A stretch of DNA of 64,000 bases, from positions 887,454 to 951,453 of the forward strand of contig NW_025064884.1 of the NCBI RefSeq assembly GCF_019112545.1. The letters run 5' to 3'. Positions 1 through 10,504 of this stretch are shown here, in pieces. The first letter of the stretch is position 1, and each line of letters begins with the position of its first letter. Made by a program: the position numbers and the translations under genes. This DNA comes from Guyanagaster necrorhizus (Eukaryota; Basidiomycota; Agaricomycetes; Agaricales; Physalacriaceae). A model generated the notes under the pieces. The model saw nothing but the letters and a program-made list of their open reading frames with translations, was not told the DNA's origin and did not search any database.

Positions 1-1511
1 GCGAAGAAGTTGATCAGGGAATTAAATGGACAGCCGTAATCCAGCACTACCTCCATCAACTTCATGGGTGATGTAGTTGAGCTGGCTGAGTATAGTGCCT
101 AGGAAAGGATCCGACATTTATCGTATGCAAGGGAGGATAGGGACTTGAGCAATCTGGGTCCTAAGCTCAGCTCATCTGGAAATGATGCACTTTCCTTGCA
201 GCTCTTGTAACAAAAGTGCACGTACGGCCATCAGCGCATGGTACTTAAGGTGGGTAGTCGCTGGAAAAATCGGGCCGGGATCTCGATAAGTATACGACTT
301 GGTGAACCTTCCGCACTTCGCACAAGGGCCAACATGCAACGAATTCGAAAGGACTAGTCCTTTCGTTGCCGGGATATTTTATTCCCTACGAGTAGGAGCG
401 AGTTCAAGTTCGGCTATGACAAAGTTACTTTCCCCCGGCGACTACCATTCCTCCTCAGGAAAGAAATTTGGCTAAATTATAGTGCAGGCTGCTTATGCAG
501 ATACTGGGCTCTTTACAACTCGCAGAACTTGAGCCTTAATTGATTTTTCATCGGGGCCGGCTGTTTCTTCTTAGCATGCAATATGATTACGCGCTATGTA
601 CGATTATTTAGCCTTATTATATACTTCCGCGGAAACCGATTGCGATCGGTTTCCTACTTTACCTATTTTTATGTTCTTACCGCAACAAGAGTTGTTCCCT
701 ATTCTATTGCGCGTGTTCACATTGGGCTACAGTGTACAGATGAGCCATCTTTACAGAGTTGTCTAATTGCTCGTAGTCTATATATTCGCCAATAATGTCT
801 CTTGATATCCATTCTACTGTCATCGAAAAAAAACGCTAGCAGGCGCAATGGAGGTCCGTGGGTTTTATACAAGTCCGACTTGTTGCGCACTAATCTACAT
901 CCATTGAACGACTTATCTTCATACGGGTCTTGGAGTCTGGATTACGAGACTAGCATTAATCAAGCTTACAGCCGTTTGAATACAGCTTGACAGTAACGCG
1001 CTTCCATAAACAAGGCTTTTCCGACTTGGGATTAGGGCGCTCCTCGAGTTTATGGCGGCTAAGGCTGTTTCGGGGATCTTGGATCCTCTTTGTGCGCTCT
1101 TTCTCAGACTGTCCACCTGTATGTAGGAGAAATCTCAATATTAGTTTTCCAAGTGACTTTGCTGGTAGAGAATCATAATATCCAGCTTCCCACAGAATGA
1201 CTTCTTCCAGGTGCTTCGCAAGTTTTTTGCAGAAAAGAAAAGAGAAAAGTGTGTCAGTCAGGGTTCTTCAAGGGTCACTGCCGCTCGGACCCTGCCGCCC
1301 TCGTGGCGTCCCGGCGTTAAAAGGACCCTTCCCTTTCCTTATTCATAGTACCCAATATATGAATGCTGTCGCATGATGTTTCGGTTGGTCCTCCCTAACT
1401 CTGCTGGATAAAACATTCTAAGACGTTTGGCTCCGGTGAGTTCAGTAGCATTCGTTTCTCGATGATGTCGTTGACTGTCATGGCTTTACAGGTGAGGGCA
1501 CATTGGCCGGC
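1..1511. other. no recognisable gene; one perfect hairpin
   Basis: Only short, overlapping reading frames of low-complexity composition occur here on both strands and none resembles a known family. The one structured element seen is the 24-nt inverted repeat at 631-654. The last ~100 bases are probably 5' flank or UTR of the following F-box gene. Confidence 0.5.
631..654. repeat. perfect 10-bp inverted repeat, 4-nt loop
   Basis: The arm GGAAACCGAT is followed by the loop TGCG and then by its exact reverse complement ATCGGTTTCC. It could form a strong hairpin in DNA or RNA. No gene context explains it. Confidence 0.7.
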
Positions 1512-2879
1512 ATGAGGCAAGGGCGATGGTACCACAAATTGTGGTTGAGGATAAAGCAATTTGGCCACTACAAACACCTACCAGACGACGATACATCGCT
1601 CATCGATAGGCTCTCTGATGCCACATTACTTCGGATTTTCGTGTTTACCCAGTCCGCGTTCGCGTCACCGCCACCAGAAAGAGCCATATCTCACGTCAAC
1701 CGTCGCTGGAGGGCGATCGTACTGGGACACGCCGCATTGTGGCGTCAGGTAGATGCCAAAGTCCTAGGCAGCTCCCTACAGCAAGATATCATAGAGACGT
1801 ACTTATCCCGCGCGCGGACGTTAACAACCGATTTGAGGGTCATTCTCTCGGAGGATGAGTGGACACGTACCCTGGAAATTATCACTACGCATTCGACTCG
1901 ATGGCGTTTGATATCCATTCGAGCCGACTTCAACTCTTCTCCTCACCTCCTCAGTCAACACATATCCCAATTCCACCTCCCACATCTAGAGCACCTCTCT
2001 GTCATTTGCTTGGACGGATTTTGTGAAACGCCGGACCTCGACACCATTGATGGAGATACGAGTATTTTACGCGGGAGCGCACCTAGACTCACTAGTTTCC
2101 GCGTGCAACACAGTGCCATCACTTATTTTCCTCCTCCCTTACACGGCCTCACGACTCTTCATCTAGAGGAATTCGGAGACCACCGCATCAATTACAAAAC
2201 CTTTTGTCGCTTGATCCATTCCATTTATTCCTTGACCAATCTTTCCATATACGGTGATTTCATCGACCATTGGACCATGGCCGGAGACCTCCATATCCCT
2301 GCCCTTCGTTCTCTGCGATCTGGTAGCAACGCGTCTCTAGGCGCGATGCTGCTGTCGCTGTCTGTGCCAGGGTTAGCCAGTCTGACCTTATACAACGAAT
2401 GGGACTCTCATATCCGGGAATTCTTCCGCCAACGTGAGCCTGGTTACGAAACCAAACTTCCTTGTGTGCATTTAATGCTTAAGGGCTGCCATTTTTCTTT
2501 GTCATCTCTTCGAACACTATTGGAAGAGGCACCGGCGATATATCGGCTCGATATCATTGATGGCTTCGCGGACGATGCCCTTGACCTGCTACAAAATGAT
2601 AATGCTCTGCTTCCGTCGCTTTGCGCATTGTCCATCAATAGACTTCATGATCCCACCAAGCTATCCAACTTCTACGCCTCCCGCCGTGTGGGACTCCGAC
2701 TGCATTTTAATTTAGATGCTGTTCTACCTCCTTCTGCATCCATTGTTCGCTGGGACGGGCCTGAGAGCTGGCCTGCAGGTTCAAAATGTATTGACAGGGA
2801 CGACTTCATGACAAGATTATCTGAAGCTGGAGTTGCTTGTAGATCACCGAGGTATGCGAAAGTCCTCGGGGTTTCGTAG
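1512..2879 (+). CDS. F-box / leucine-rich-repeat-like protein (tandem copy 1)
   Basis: Single-exon frame of 455 residues. I start at the first ATG (1512) because the longer open frame only adds a TTG. An F-box-like segment lies near residues 30-80 (LIDRLSDATLLRIF, then HVNRRWRAIVLGHAALWRQV), the usual helix-Trp pattern of mushroom F-box proteins. The rest is a degenerate leucine-rich-repeat-like solenoid with repeated hydrophobic LxxLxL stretches. F-box proteins normally act as substrate receptors of SCF ubiquitin ligases through Skp1; the substrate is unknown. The neighbour at 3150 is a clear paralogue over its whole length, including the C-terminal CxDRDDFMTR motif. Assignment to the F-box family is by motif; the specific role is inference. 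Confidence 0.8.
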   Translation: MRQGRWYHKLWLRIKQFGHYKHLPDDDTSLIDRLSDATLLRIFVFTQSAFASPPPERAISHVNRRWRAIVLGHAALWRQVDAKVLGSSLQQDIIETYLSRARTLTTDLRVILSEDEWTRTLEIITTHSTRWRLISIRADFNSSPHLLSQHISQFHLPHLEHLSVICLDGFCETPDLDTIDGDTSILRGSAPRLTSFRVQHSAITYFPPPLHGLTTLHLEEFGDHRINYKTFCRLIHSIYSLTNLSIYGDFIDHWTMAGDLHIPALRSLRSGSNASLGAMLLSLSVPGLASLTLYNEWDSHIREFFRQREPGYETKLPCVHLMLKGCHFSLSSLRTLLEEAPAIYRLDIIDGFADDALDLLQNDNALLPSLCALSINRLHDPTKLSNFYASRRVGLRLHFNLDAVLPPSASIVRWDGPESWPAGSKCIDRDDFMTRLSEAGVACRSPRYAKVLGVS

Positions 2880-3149
2880 TACATTGAATCTCTGTTGAGG
2901 CACCGGAGCAATCGAGTACGCTTCGTGTTTCTGCATGCATCAAAATCAAGTTTGGTGTGAGGCTGACTGGAACGGAACGGTCCGACCTGTGCGAATATGA
3001 TGGGCGCTTAATTATAAAGGACTCTGATTCTGAGGGACATCACAGCATTATCAACCACGACGACCAGATAGGCCTGGGAATCATTCGGTGAACTGTATCG
3101 CGAACGTCCTTCATACTCAAAGCTAACACGTCTACTCAAGTGACTTCCG

Positions 3150-4580
3150 ATGAAGGATGATGCACCCCAGTCGTCCTCACGGATTAGTTCTATTTGGTCT
3201 GCGTTCCGGCGACTTAGCTGCCGTAACCAACGCCGTGCATTTGATGCTATTTCAATTATCGGCAGCGATACTTCTACCCTCGTAGATCCAGGGCCGTGTG
3301 TCGTGAACGATCTATCCGACGCATTGCTCTTCAGCATCTTTGAAGTCGCTAGCGACTCTTATGGCCAAAGCTATCCCTCCGTGGTGAGAAGAATATGCCA
3401 CGTCAATCGCCGTTGGCGAAAGATCGCTATATCGTCTCCAAAGTTATGGCGGCACATCGACGCTATAGTCCCAAATGTTTACAACCAGCTTGCGTTGATT
3501 AACATACATCTAATTAGGGCGTACCCACTCACAGTCGACTTACGGCTGGCCCTTCCTAACGTCGAAGCTAAATGGGCCCTGCTCCTTGTGCCCATAACCT
3601 ACTCTTCCTCCCGCTGGCGGGTGCTCTCCGTCCATGTCGATTGTGATTCCGACGGGGGACAGCACACTCTCGTTCGACATTTCCGCACATCCCATTTCCC
3701 CAATCTCGAACATTTCTCTATCATCCGTTACTCCGACGTTTCATCTTGCAACTGCTTTGTGCAGCAGGACCTTGGCGGGAACATCCTCATAGAGGGTTCA
3801 ACGAAACTCTCGAGTGTACGTTTACAGCATTCCTCGATTCCTCATCTTCTTCCACCGCCACAGGCTATCAGCGCACTGCATCTAGAGCAGTTCGGAGAAT
3901 ATTCTATCGAATACGGGGCCTTCCGACGGCTTATAATGGGATTGCCGTCGTTGGCGAACCTATCGATCTATGGGAACTTTGTTGATGGTTGGACCAAATC
4001 GGGAGATTTAGACATTCCTAACCTCCGAGCGTTGAGGTTGTGTAACAACGAAGCATTGAGTGCCCTGTTACAGTCTATTCACGCCCCGAACTTGGAGAGC
4101 CTAGAACTTCATGGGGTATGGGACTCTCATCTTCGGGAGTTCCTTCATATGCGCGAGACAGCATATGAGACCAGTGTTCATTATTTGATGCTGAAGGGTT
4201 GTCGACTGTCGACAGATTCTCTTTGTGCACTCTTCAAGGATTTCGCAGGGACGGAGAGGGTTGATATTCTCGATGATTACGCCGACATGGTCATGGATTT
4301 GCTCTTACGCGACGATGACTTGCTGCCATCTCTGCATACCATCTCGGTTCACAAACTGATGGATGCTAGGAAGCTTGTTATGGCACGCAGTGTGATCTTT
4401 CGACTGCATTTCGATGTTGATGCTGTGCCGTTGCATGGTGAGGTCGTGAGATGGGATCAGCTGGATCCATGGACCACGACTACGGAATTTTGCGACCGGG
4501 ACGACTTTATGACGAGGATCTCTCAACATCGTCTTCGCGAAGATGACCGGAAGCTGATGAGGGTCGGGTCGAAAGGTTGA
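3150..4580 (+). CDS. F-box / leucine-rich-repeat-like protein (tandem copy 2)
   Basis: Single-exon frame of 476 residues starting at a proper ATG, 270 bp downstream of its paralogue and in the same orientation. The F-box-like part sits near residues 52-105 (VNDLSDALLFSIFEVA ... HVNRRWRKIAISSPKLWRHI). Blocks such as LHLEQFGEY, NLSIYGNFVDGWT, DSHLREFL, LMLKGCRLS and CDRDDFMTRIS are shared with copy 1, so this is a tandem duplication. The N-terminal ~45 residues are basic and unlike copy 1. Probable SCF substrate-receptor; target unknown. No intron is needed, unlike the F-box pair at 43.7 and 60-61 kb, which belongs to a different subfamily. Confidence 0.8.
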   Translation: MKDDAPQSSSRISSIWSAFRRLSCRNQRRAFDAISIIGSDTSTLVDPGPCVVNDLSDALLFSIFEVASDSYGQSYPSVVRRICHVNRRWRKIAISSPKLWRHIDAIVPNVYNQLALINIHLIRAYPLTVDLRLALPNVEAKWALLLVPITYSSSRWRVLSVHVDCDSDGGQHTLVRHFRTSHFPNLEHFSIIRYSDVSSCNCFVQQDLGGNILIEGSTKLSSVRLQHSSIPHLLPPPQAISALHLEQFGEYSIEYGAFRRLIMGLPSLANLSIYGNFVDGWTKSGDLDIPNLRALRLCNNEALSALLQSIHAPNLESLELHGVWDSHLREFLHMRETAYETSVHYLMLKGCRLSTDSLCALFKDFAGTERVDILDDYADMVMDLLLRDDDLLPSLHTISVHKLMDARKLVMARSVIFRLHFDVDAVPLHGEVVRWDQLDPWTTTTEFCDRDDFMTRISQHRLREDDRKLMRVGSKG

Positions 4581-5113
4581 GGGAAATGTTTAGTCAGGAT
4601 CTGATCATTCTGGGTCCCAGTCAATGCAAAGCCAGTAGGATGGATTCCATGGCTAAGAACTGAGCTCAATGATGATGCTGAAGATACTGATTAGACTGAA
4701 TTCTTGGCTCTGACGCCAGGGGGGTCCTTAGCCAGTCTCGAGTCGTAACAAGAAGATAATTATTGCGGATTCAGATGATGTAGATTGAGGTGTCTGCTCA
4801 GCGGTTACAATGCAGAGGTTAAATAATATCCTCAAGAGTACTCCATTATCCAGTCAGGTCCGGGATAAATTAGGGACATTCATATTTCCCACGGTTATCC
4901 TTTTGGAAAGCCGAAGCAACGTACTGGCGGGGGGCTTCATTGATTGCCAGTACTGGAAACATCACTGGCCCCGCAGCTCCTGCGTCAAGCCAGATCCAAC
5001 CGGATGTCAAGCGTCCTGGTTATCATCTTTCTAGGTCTGTTCCACTTCCCTCGAGTCATCCTTAGCTCTGACGTAACATTTTCAGATATTCTCTGGAGAG
5101 CAGGTTTCCGACT
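4581..5113. other. intergenic, no recognisable gene
   Basis: No frame with family resemblance. An imperfect stem (GTACTGGC ... GCCAGTAC) is present around 4921-4954. Confidence 0.4.
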
Positions 5114-6690
5114 GTGAAGCACCACCATGACAAGGACAAAGACGCACAGCGGTGCAGTATCGAGATGATTCCCATAAGGCCAAAATCAGACAGTTTCGAG
5201 CATGTCCCCTCTTTTGCACCTTCTTTCCCCAACAGTCCTTCGAACGAAACGCTCACTACACTTACGGAACTGCAACATCATGACAAGACTCATGAAAAGA
5301 AGCCTTCCACCTCATCTCTCAGAAATAGGTGGTCCGTGATCCTTAGGGATTTCCCGTACACGAGTCCAGTGAGGAGCTTGGGACGTACACCCGCTCAGAC
5401 CCCTCTGACGGCCACAGCTACCGAGGGGGAGGACGATTATTTTTCAACTGGAGACCGCGACAAGGAGAAGCGCAAAGCCCGATTTCGTATTCATTTCCTC
5501 CTTCAGCTCAATTCTCTTTACAAAATTGTCGTCCATTAAAACTCGAGGCTTTCTTTGAAGCTATCCATGAACGTGAGGATGATTTGTGAGTGCAAGTTGT
5601 GAGCAGGACGATCAGAAATGAGCTGTACTCGAACGTTTTTGAGTTAGTCTTACAACCCTTATCTCCCTTATCACATTATTAATGACTGGGACAGAATCGC
5701 GGTATCTATGCTTTTCAGTTTCATCGCTGCGGGTATGGCAGCCTCAGGAAAGCTCTGCTATTCGGTGATCGCGTCCGGCTCCGTAGTGCTCATCCTACCT
5801 GTGAGTATTAATTTCTGACATCCTTATCTCCCCCTTACAAAGATGGTTTCTAGGGTTTCATTGTTTCATGCGGCTCGCTAGAGCTCATGCCGCGCAACCT
5901 CGTTTCTGGAGCGGTGCGGATGTTTTACGCGGTGATCTACTCCTTGTTCCTCGGGTTCGGGCAGTCGGTAGGAGCAGAGGCATATGAGAAGATTACGAGC
6001 CATTCCGTCGTCGGTGTCACGGACTACACGTGCGCGTTGACCCATGATCCCGAAGGCGGGTGGTGGCAGCGTACGCCGAGCGGATATTGGGACTTCCTCA
6101 TCGTGCCGATGTTTGCTTAGGGGCTGTGCTTGAGAAATTATATGCCCTGGAATCAGAGGGAAATGGTATGCATGTCTTTCCTGATGACTCTGCGCCGCTA
6201 ATCTTGGCACTGGTGCAGTTTCTCGGTGTTGCGATTGCATCCGTGGGTTGGGTGACCAACCATTTCACATCAACCAAGTTCGTCAATCAAAACGATATAA
6301 GTGCAGCGGTTGGGTGAGTATATCTTTTCTGAAAACATGAGGCGAACATGTACTGACGGGCTCTCTTACCAGTGCATTTGCGGTCGGATTCATGGCCAAC
6401 TTGTACGGGTGCTTCTTCTCAGGGAACGCCTTCGTGATCATGGTTCATGGTCTATCCTTTCATCGAACGTTATTATTCATCCACCTCTAGATAGCCGGTA
6501 TTCTTTTCCAAGTCCCGTCTGGCTTTCGAATGGTGGTCTCTTGACCTTCGTGTCAGAACAATGCACCGGGTCCTCCAGCTCTTATATATCCAGTTTTAAG
6601 ACTGCGCTACAGCTGATTTCGGTCGCGATTGGGTTGACAGTCGGGACGCATTCAATTCGCCTGGGACTCTCACCTATCCCGGTAGCCTAG
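5114..6690 (+). pseudogene. decayed ThrE/PRM10-type amino-acid exporter (membrane protein)
   Basis: Recognisable C-terminal half of the fungal ThrE-like (DUF1212 / pheromone-regulated membrane protein 10) family. Exons can be read at about 5700-5800, 5854-6165, 6220-6314 and 6372-6440, carrying typical segments such as GFIVSCGSLELMPRN, AVIYSLFLGFG, ISAAVGAFAVGFMANLYG and NGGLLTFVSEQ. Two lesions are visible. An in-frame TAG at 6118-6120 falls where the family has Leu (FALGLCLRN), a one-base change from TTG. A frame change near 6530 falls between the PSG and NGGLL motifs. The N-terminal half is not recognisable; the hydrophilic frame 5114-5539 (Ser/Thr/Pro-rich, RDKEKRKA) may be its cytosolic N-terminus. 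Family members are multi-pass transporters. I regard this copy as non-functional. Confidence 0.75.
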
Positions 6691-7120
6691 TGTTTCCTTG
6701 AACAATCTAGCAATAAACGCGGTTGGAGCGACCGTCTCCCTTGTAAAATTGCGTTAACGTAACGTTCACTTGTGAGTCCTGGTTGTTTAATAAGGTTACG
6801 AGGATCCCGTCGACCTTTATCTGCAGGTAGCGTTTCTAGTGTGCGCAATTTTTCTTCAAAAAATAGCTCAAACATCATGAACAAGCAAATTTTAACTGCT
6901 TGATGCCAGACGCAAGCAAAGGGAAAAGCAAGGACGGAAGAGCAAGAATGGGACATTCGAAGAGTGAAGCCAAAGTTCAGAATCAACCGACAATAACAGT
7001 CCTGACTCCATGGACATCGATAGTTGAAAATACCATCAGACGAGTCACGTTTGCCCTCTGTATAACTGTATCTTTATATTTTATTATGTACTTCATTGGT
7101 AGATATTGCATATACTACAG
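6691..7120. other. intergenic, no recognisable gene
   Basis: A short frame at 6900-7127 ends in a hydrophobic segment (SLYFIMYFIG) but resembles nothing known. The stretch ends exactly where the repeated leader begins at 7121. Confidence 0.4.
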
Positions 7121-7437
7121 GGCCTGACGGGAAGGAATCGTGAGCTTGCCTTGCCTGGGAAGGGGCCATAGTTAGAACACATCCTGAGTCGTCCTCAATC
7201 CATTTGTTCTGTTCCTATTCTCGAATATCTCCTTTCCCACGTAGTTCAGCCAGATACCGAGGGCGGGGGCTAGAGAGGAGTAGCCAAGTAGTCATACTAG
7301 ATATGAGACACGAGCGATTGATCATTGTGCCAGCCTGACGAGGCTGGAGGGTGCACCGAAGTGGGCTGAATTTCGAGCTCCGCTTAAAGATGGTAATAAG
7401 AATATACAGGAGGGGCTGGTGACGCCTGCCTCAGCAT
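7121..7437 (+). repeat. leader repeat B, copy 1
   Basis: About 317 bp nearly identical to 35104-35452. The second copy has about 25 extra bases after the shared word GGAGGGTGCACCG. Homology starts abruptly at GGGCCTG and stops within a few bases of the ATG at 7436. In copy 1 it leads into the PD-(D/E)XK-like gene; in copy 2 it leads into unrelated sequence and then the coiled-coil/SIM gene. It behaves like a promoter/5' end carried on a mobile or duplicated module. Confidence 0.85.
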
Positions 7438-8329
7438 GGCTAATCTCATCCGTACCGCCAAGTCTGGCAACGACTGGACTCTCAATGACCTGGACTCATA
7501 TCACATCACCCTCAAGCAGGTGGACGCCCTTTCGTTCTTTGGCTTACAGGTAGGCGAGGGTAAAGCTAAAGCCCTCGGAAAGACTAACGACTTTGCATGC
7601 CACAGGAGTTGCCACGACCCTCAGTTGATCAAGAGCTGCTAATCAATGCCGATGCTGATGCTATGTGACAAGATCACTACGCAGAGTTAATCACTTACCT
7701 TGATCTCGCCATGATCCCCCACAAAGGTAAAATTGCCGTGGATGATTTTGTCGTCGAGCTTTTCAAGACTCTGGGTTATGTCTGTCGAGAACGAGTGGCA
7801 TGCATGCGGGTGGACCTGCCGCTCCTGATTTGCGGCGAAGACAAGGATGCAAAGACCGATGTCTGTATTTTCGATCGATCTCAGAACGATATCCTCCTCC
7901 TTGTCCAGGAGGACAAGAGGTTGGAGCACAGGGATCCCATCAATGCGCGAGCTCAGCTTGTGGCAGAAGCAGTCGGGGCTTTCAATGAGAATAATGCACA
8001 AAGGGAAGCGATTGGACTCCCTCCTATGGTGGAAAAGGTGAGTTATTTCGTGAGTTTGTCGACCCTTTTCTGGAGATCGTTCTTCTTAGGTCATGCCCAG
8101 CATTGTCATGGTGGGGACGTCGCCCATGTTCTTTAAAATTCCCGTCACTCGAACTCTGTCCATTCATATTCGCCATGGGACCTATCCTCCAGAGGAAACC
8201 TGTGTGACCTATTGTTATCCGCCTGTTCCTCGACCTGCTCGCCAGCGTACTGAAGGGATGAAGCCTCTGGACAACAGGCGTGAAATGTTCAAGTGCTATG
8301 AAGCGTTTAAGGTGATTGTGGGTATATGA
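7436..8329 (+). pseudogene. PD-(D/E)XK-nuclease-like mushroom protein, interrupted by one in-frame stop
   Basis: Three exons (7436-7549, 7606-8037, 8090-8329) read as one protein of an uncharacterised family that I recognise as widespread in Agaricomycetes (WTLNDLDSYHI ... DLPLLICGEDKDAKTDVCI ... RSQNDILLLVQEDKR ... EGMKPLDNRREM). The single defect is a TGA at 7666-7668, between a run of Asp/Ala codons and DHYAELITYLDL. The arrangement TDVCI-(x)n-LLLVQEDKR has the shape of a PD-(D/E)XK metal site, with Asp on one strand and E-x-K on the next. That suggests a restriction-endonuclease-like fold; this is inference, not established function. The gene sits directly behind leader repeat B. Apart from the stop, splice sites and frame are intact, so inactivation may be recent, or the codon could be a sequence error. 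Confidence 0.65.
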
Positions 8330-8792
8330 CTTGGACGATGCAGCATAAAGATTGATACCACTGTTGTAAAATTTGATGTAACTAGCATGCAATGGACTTT
8401 GAGACTTGAGCTTTGAGGCCTGAAACTGAAGTTCAAAAATCCTCAAAATCAACTTGCTCAGAAGGGAGGACGTTGACGAGCACCTCACCCGACGGTAACT
8501 TTTCAACTCAACACTTACCACACTTGGTCATGGCACTGACCTTTTTCAATGCATCCACAATTAAAACGTCACACTGGTGGCAGCTGAAACTTTTGCATTG
8601 TCAGCGCTTCAGTAATGGAGAGCATCCAAGGTACAATTTTCTATCCACTGAGTTCTCATACACCATCAATGATTCATTTTTTGCACAGCCGCTTGTGATT
8701 TTATCATCGAAATTCTCAGAATGGAGGCCCTTGCAAAGTTAGTTGCAGATGTCTCTGCCCCTTTTGTGCTTGTTTGACTAGGGTCAAACAGT
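8330..8792. other. intergenic within the accessory module
   Basis: No supported exon; short overlapping frames only. Confidence 0.4.
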
Positions 8793-10362
8793 ATGTCGAC
8801 CGCTGTAGAATCCACCACCTAGCCAGAAGAAGACACTCCAGTGTGGCTATCTGGGCATGGATCTGTCACAAATCCCTCAATTCTGGGAAGGAAAGCATGA
8901 GGCCATTGTGCGCAAGATGTTGGAAGAAGAGTTAAAGGGTATGTTTGTCCGAATTCAAGCCTTCTCAGAGCAAAGCTCATTGTGACGTTAAGATATACAT
9001 AGCCCTGATGTATTTGCTGCCTCCTTGGGCTAATGGTACCGTCGCTATTCCGGGTCTGTCTTAGCAATGATTTTAAATGGCGCATAATGTGACATACATT
9101 GCTCTGCTATTCGACAAGATGGCTTTTCACCCTTTGGCACCTTTCTCTTTGGCCCCTTTTTCTGCATCGGAGGCTGGTCAATTCTTGAAGAGAAACGACT
9201 GATCCTTCGTGACTGCGACGAGGGCACCAACTTCCTTGGTTGACTTTTTATATACCTCAACATACACAGATTTCAACAAAGCCTCGCCTTCAGCTCGGAC
9301 TAGGCCTGGCACTGTTCGTCATGCATCCCATTCAAAGTCGCCGAAGGGGCGGTGCGGTATTCAGTCTTTGATTTCTTGCTTTGTTGTCTCAGGCACTCCC
9401 TCGTTCTCTGGTTCTTGTGTGTTAAATCTCCAGATGCCGACTCCTTCACCATCTTTGAGATCTCAGTCAACGGCACCGGAAGTTATCAATTTAATTGACG
9501 ATGATGACGACGACATGGTGGTCGATACCCATCTTCCTAGCCAATCTGTAGGTTTCTTTGTCCCAATCTATGATTATGCTCATTCAGCTTAGATTGGAAT
9601 AGCCTCCTCGCCAGTGGCCGTCAAGTCTGAACCTTCAGTGGATAGAGACTCGAAATAGTGGGGAAATATGAGAGTGTCGTTTCGGGGTGCATTGAAGCAG
9701 AGCAATTCACTGGGCAGTCGGAAGAGGTGAAGACGCAATGGGGAAAGTTGTTGCTGAGTAGCAAGAAAGCGGATGTGTATGTCGCTATGCGGGCGAGAAT
9801 CACGCTGAGGAAGTATGGTTTACAGATTGATGATGACAGCCTAAATAGGGAAATGGAGGCTATAACAAGGAAGGCGAGAAAGAGGCCAATGCATAAGGAG
9901 ACAATGATGGGGGAGAAAGGGAAGGTGAAAGTGGAAGATATCAAGGCTCGCGAACCCTCGGCGGTCACAGCTGAGGAGATCGTTGATGCCTTTTGTAGAG
10001 GTGACGAGGTAAAGGGCATTCGTCTACAGCGAGGTACGATGACTAAATCTCACATTATAGCATATCAAATCCTGCGAATGGAATACGTTTGGTATGATCA
10101 TGCTTTTGTAAACGATATGCAAGAGAAGCTACCACTATGGAAGCCGAAATCTGAGGCTACGACTCAGAAGGCGTCAGGATCACTACGCAGAGCGCCTGAA
10201 CAAACCGAAGAAGACAGTAACCCTACTTCTCTTCGTTGATCTTTAAGGCAGAGGAAGAGCTCTAGTCGTATGCGAGAGTCGACGAACGAGGAACAGGATG
10301 AAGCGGACGAGGAGCCTGAAAGCGAAAGTTCTGATGCAGATTCGGATTATGAACGCTGACTG
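8793..10362 (+). pseudogene. SUMO-interacting-motif (SIM) / acidic-tail protein, copy 1, probably decayed
   Basis: Several coding blocks in one direction. There is a charged helix-like stretch at about 8825-8941 (IPQFWEGKHEAIVRKMLEEE). The exon at 9433-9549 carries PEVINLIDDDDDD, a textbook SIM (hydrophobic VINLI followed by acidic residues). A short exon follows at 9592-9644 (SSPVAVKSEPS). A long C-terminal frame runs 9645-10362: basic/helical (GKYESVVSGCIEAEQF, KARKRPMHKE), then acidic and serine-rich (EEQDEADEEPESESSDADS). An in-frame TGA at 10240-10242 interrupts that last frame before the acidic tail. The SIM and KSEPS exons with their introns are nearly identical to 35947-36157. SIM proteins bind SUMO; the cellular role here is unknown. 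The upstream exon order is uncertain, and the first block may belong to another gene. Confidence 0.5.
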
Positions 10363-10504
10363 TCGTATGGTTGTGTTGAGCCAGTCATTTGCATTTTTGT
10401 GAATGTACATGTATGTAACTTTATATTTGTCCTCAGTTTGATATATAGAAAACAGGTCTAAGTATGTCATTAGCATAAAGTTACACACGATGACCAGGCG
10501 ACTG

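Noticed and set aside
8024..8521. 165-codon minus-strand frame
   Set aside because: Antisense to the third exon of the nuclease-like gene and its flank, with no family resemblance.
9621..10019. 132-codon minus-strand frame with hydrophobic segments
   Set aside because: Antisense to the C-terminal exon of the SIM gene, whose plus-strand reading is clearly charged and helical.
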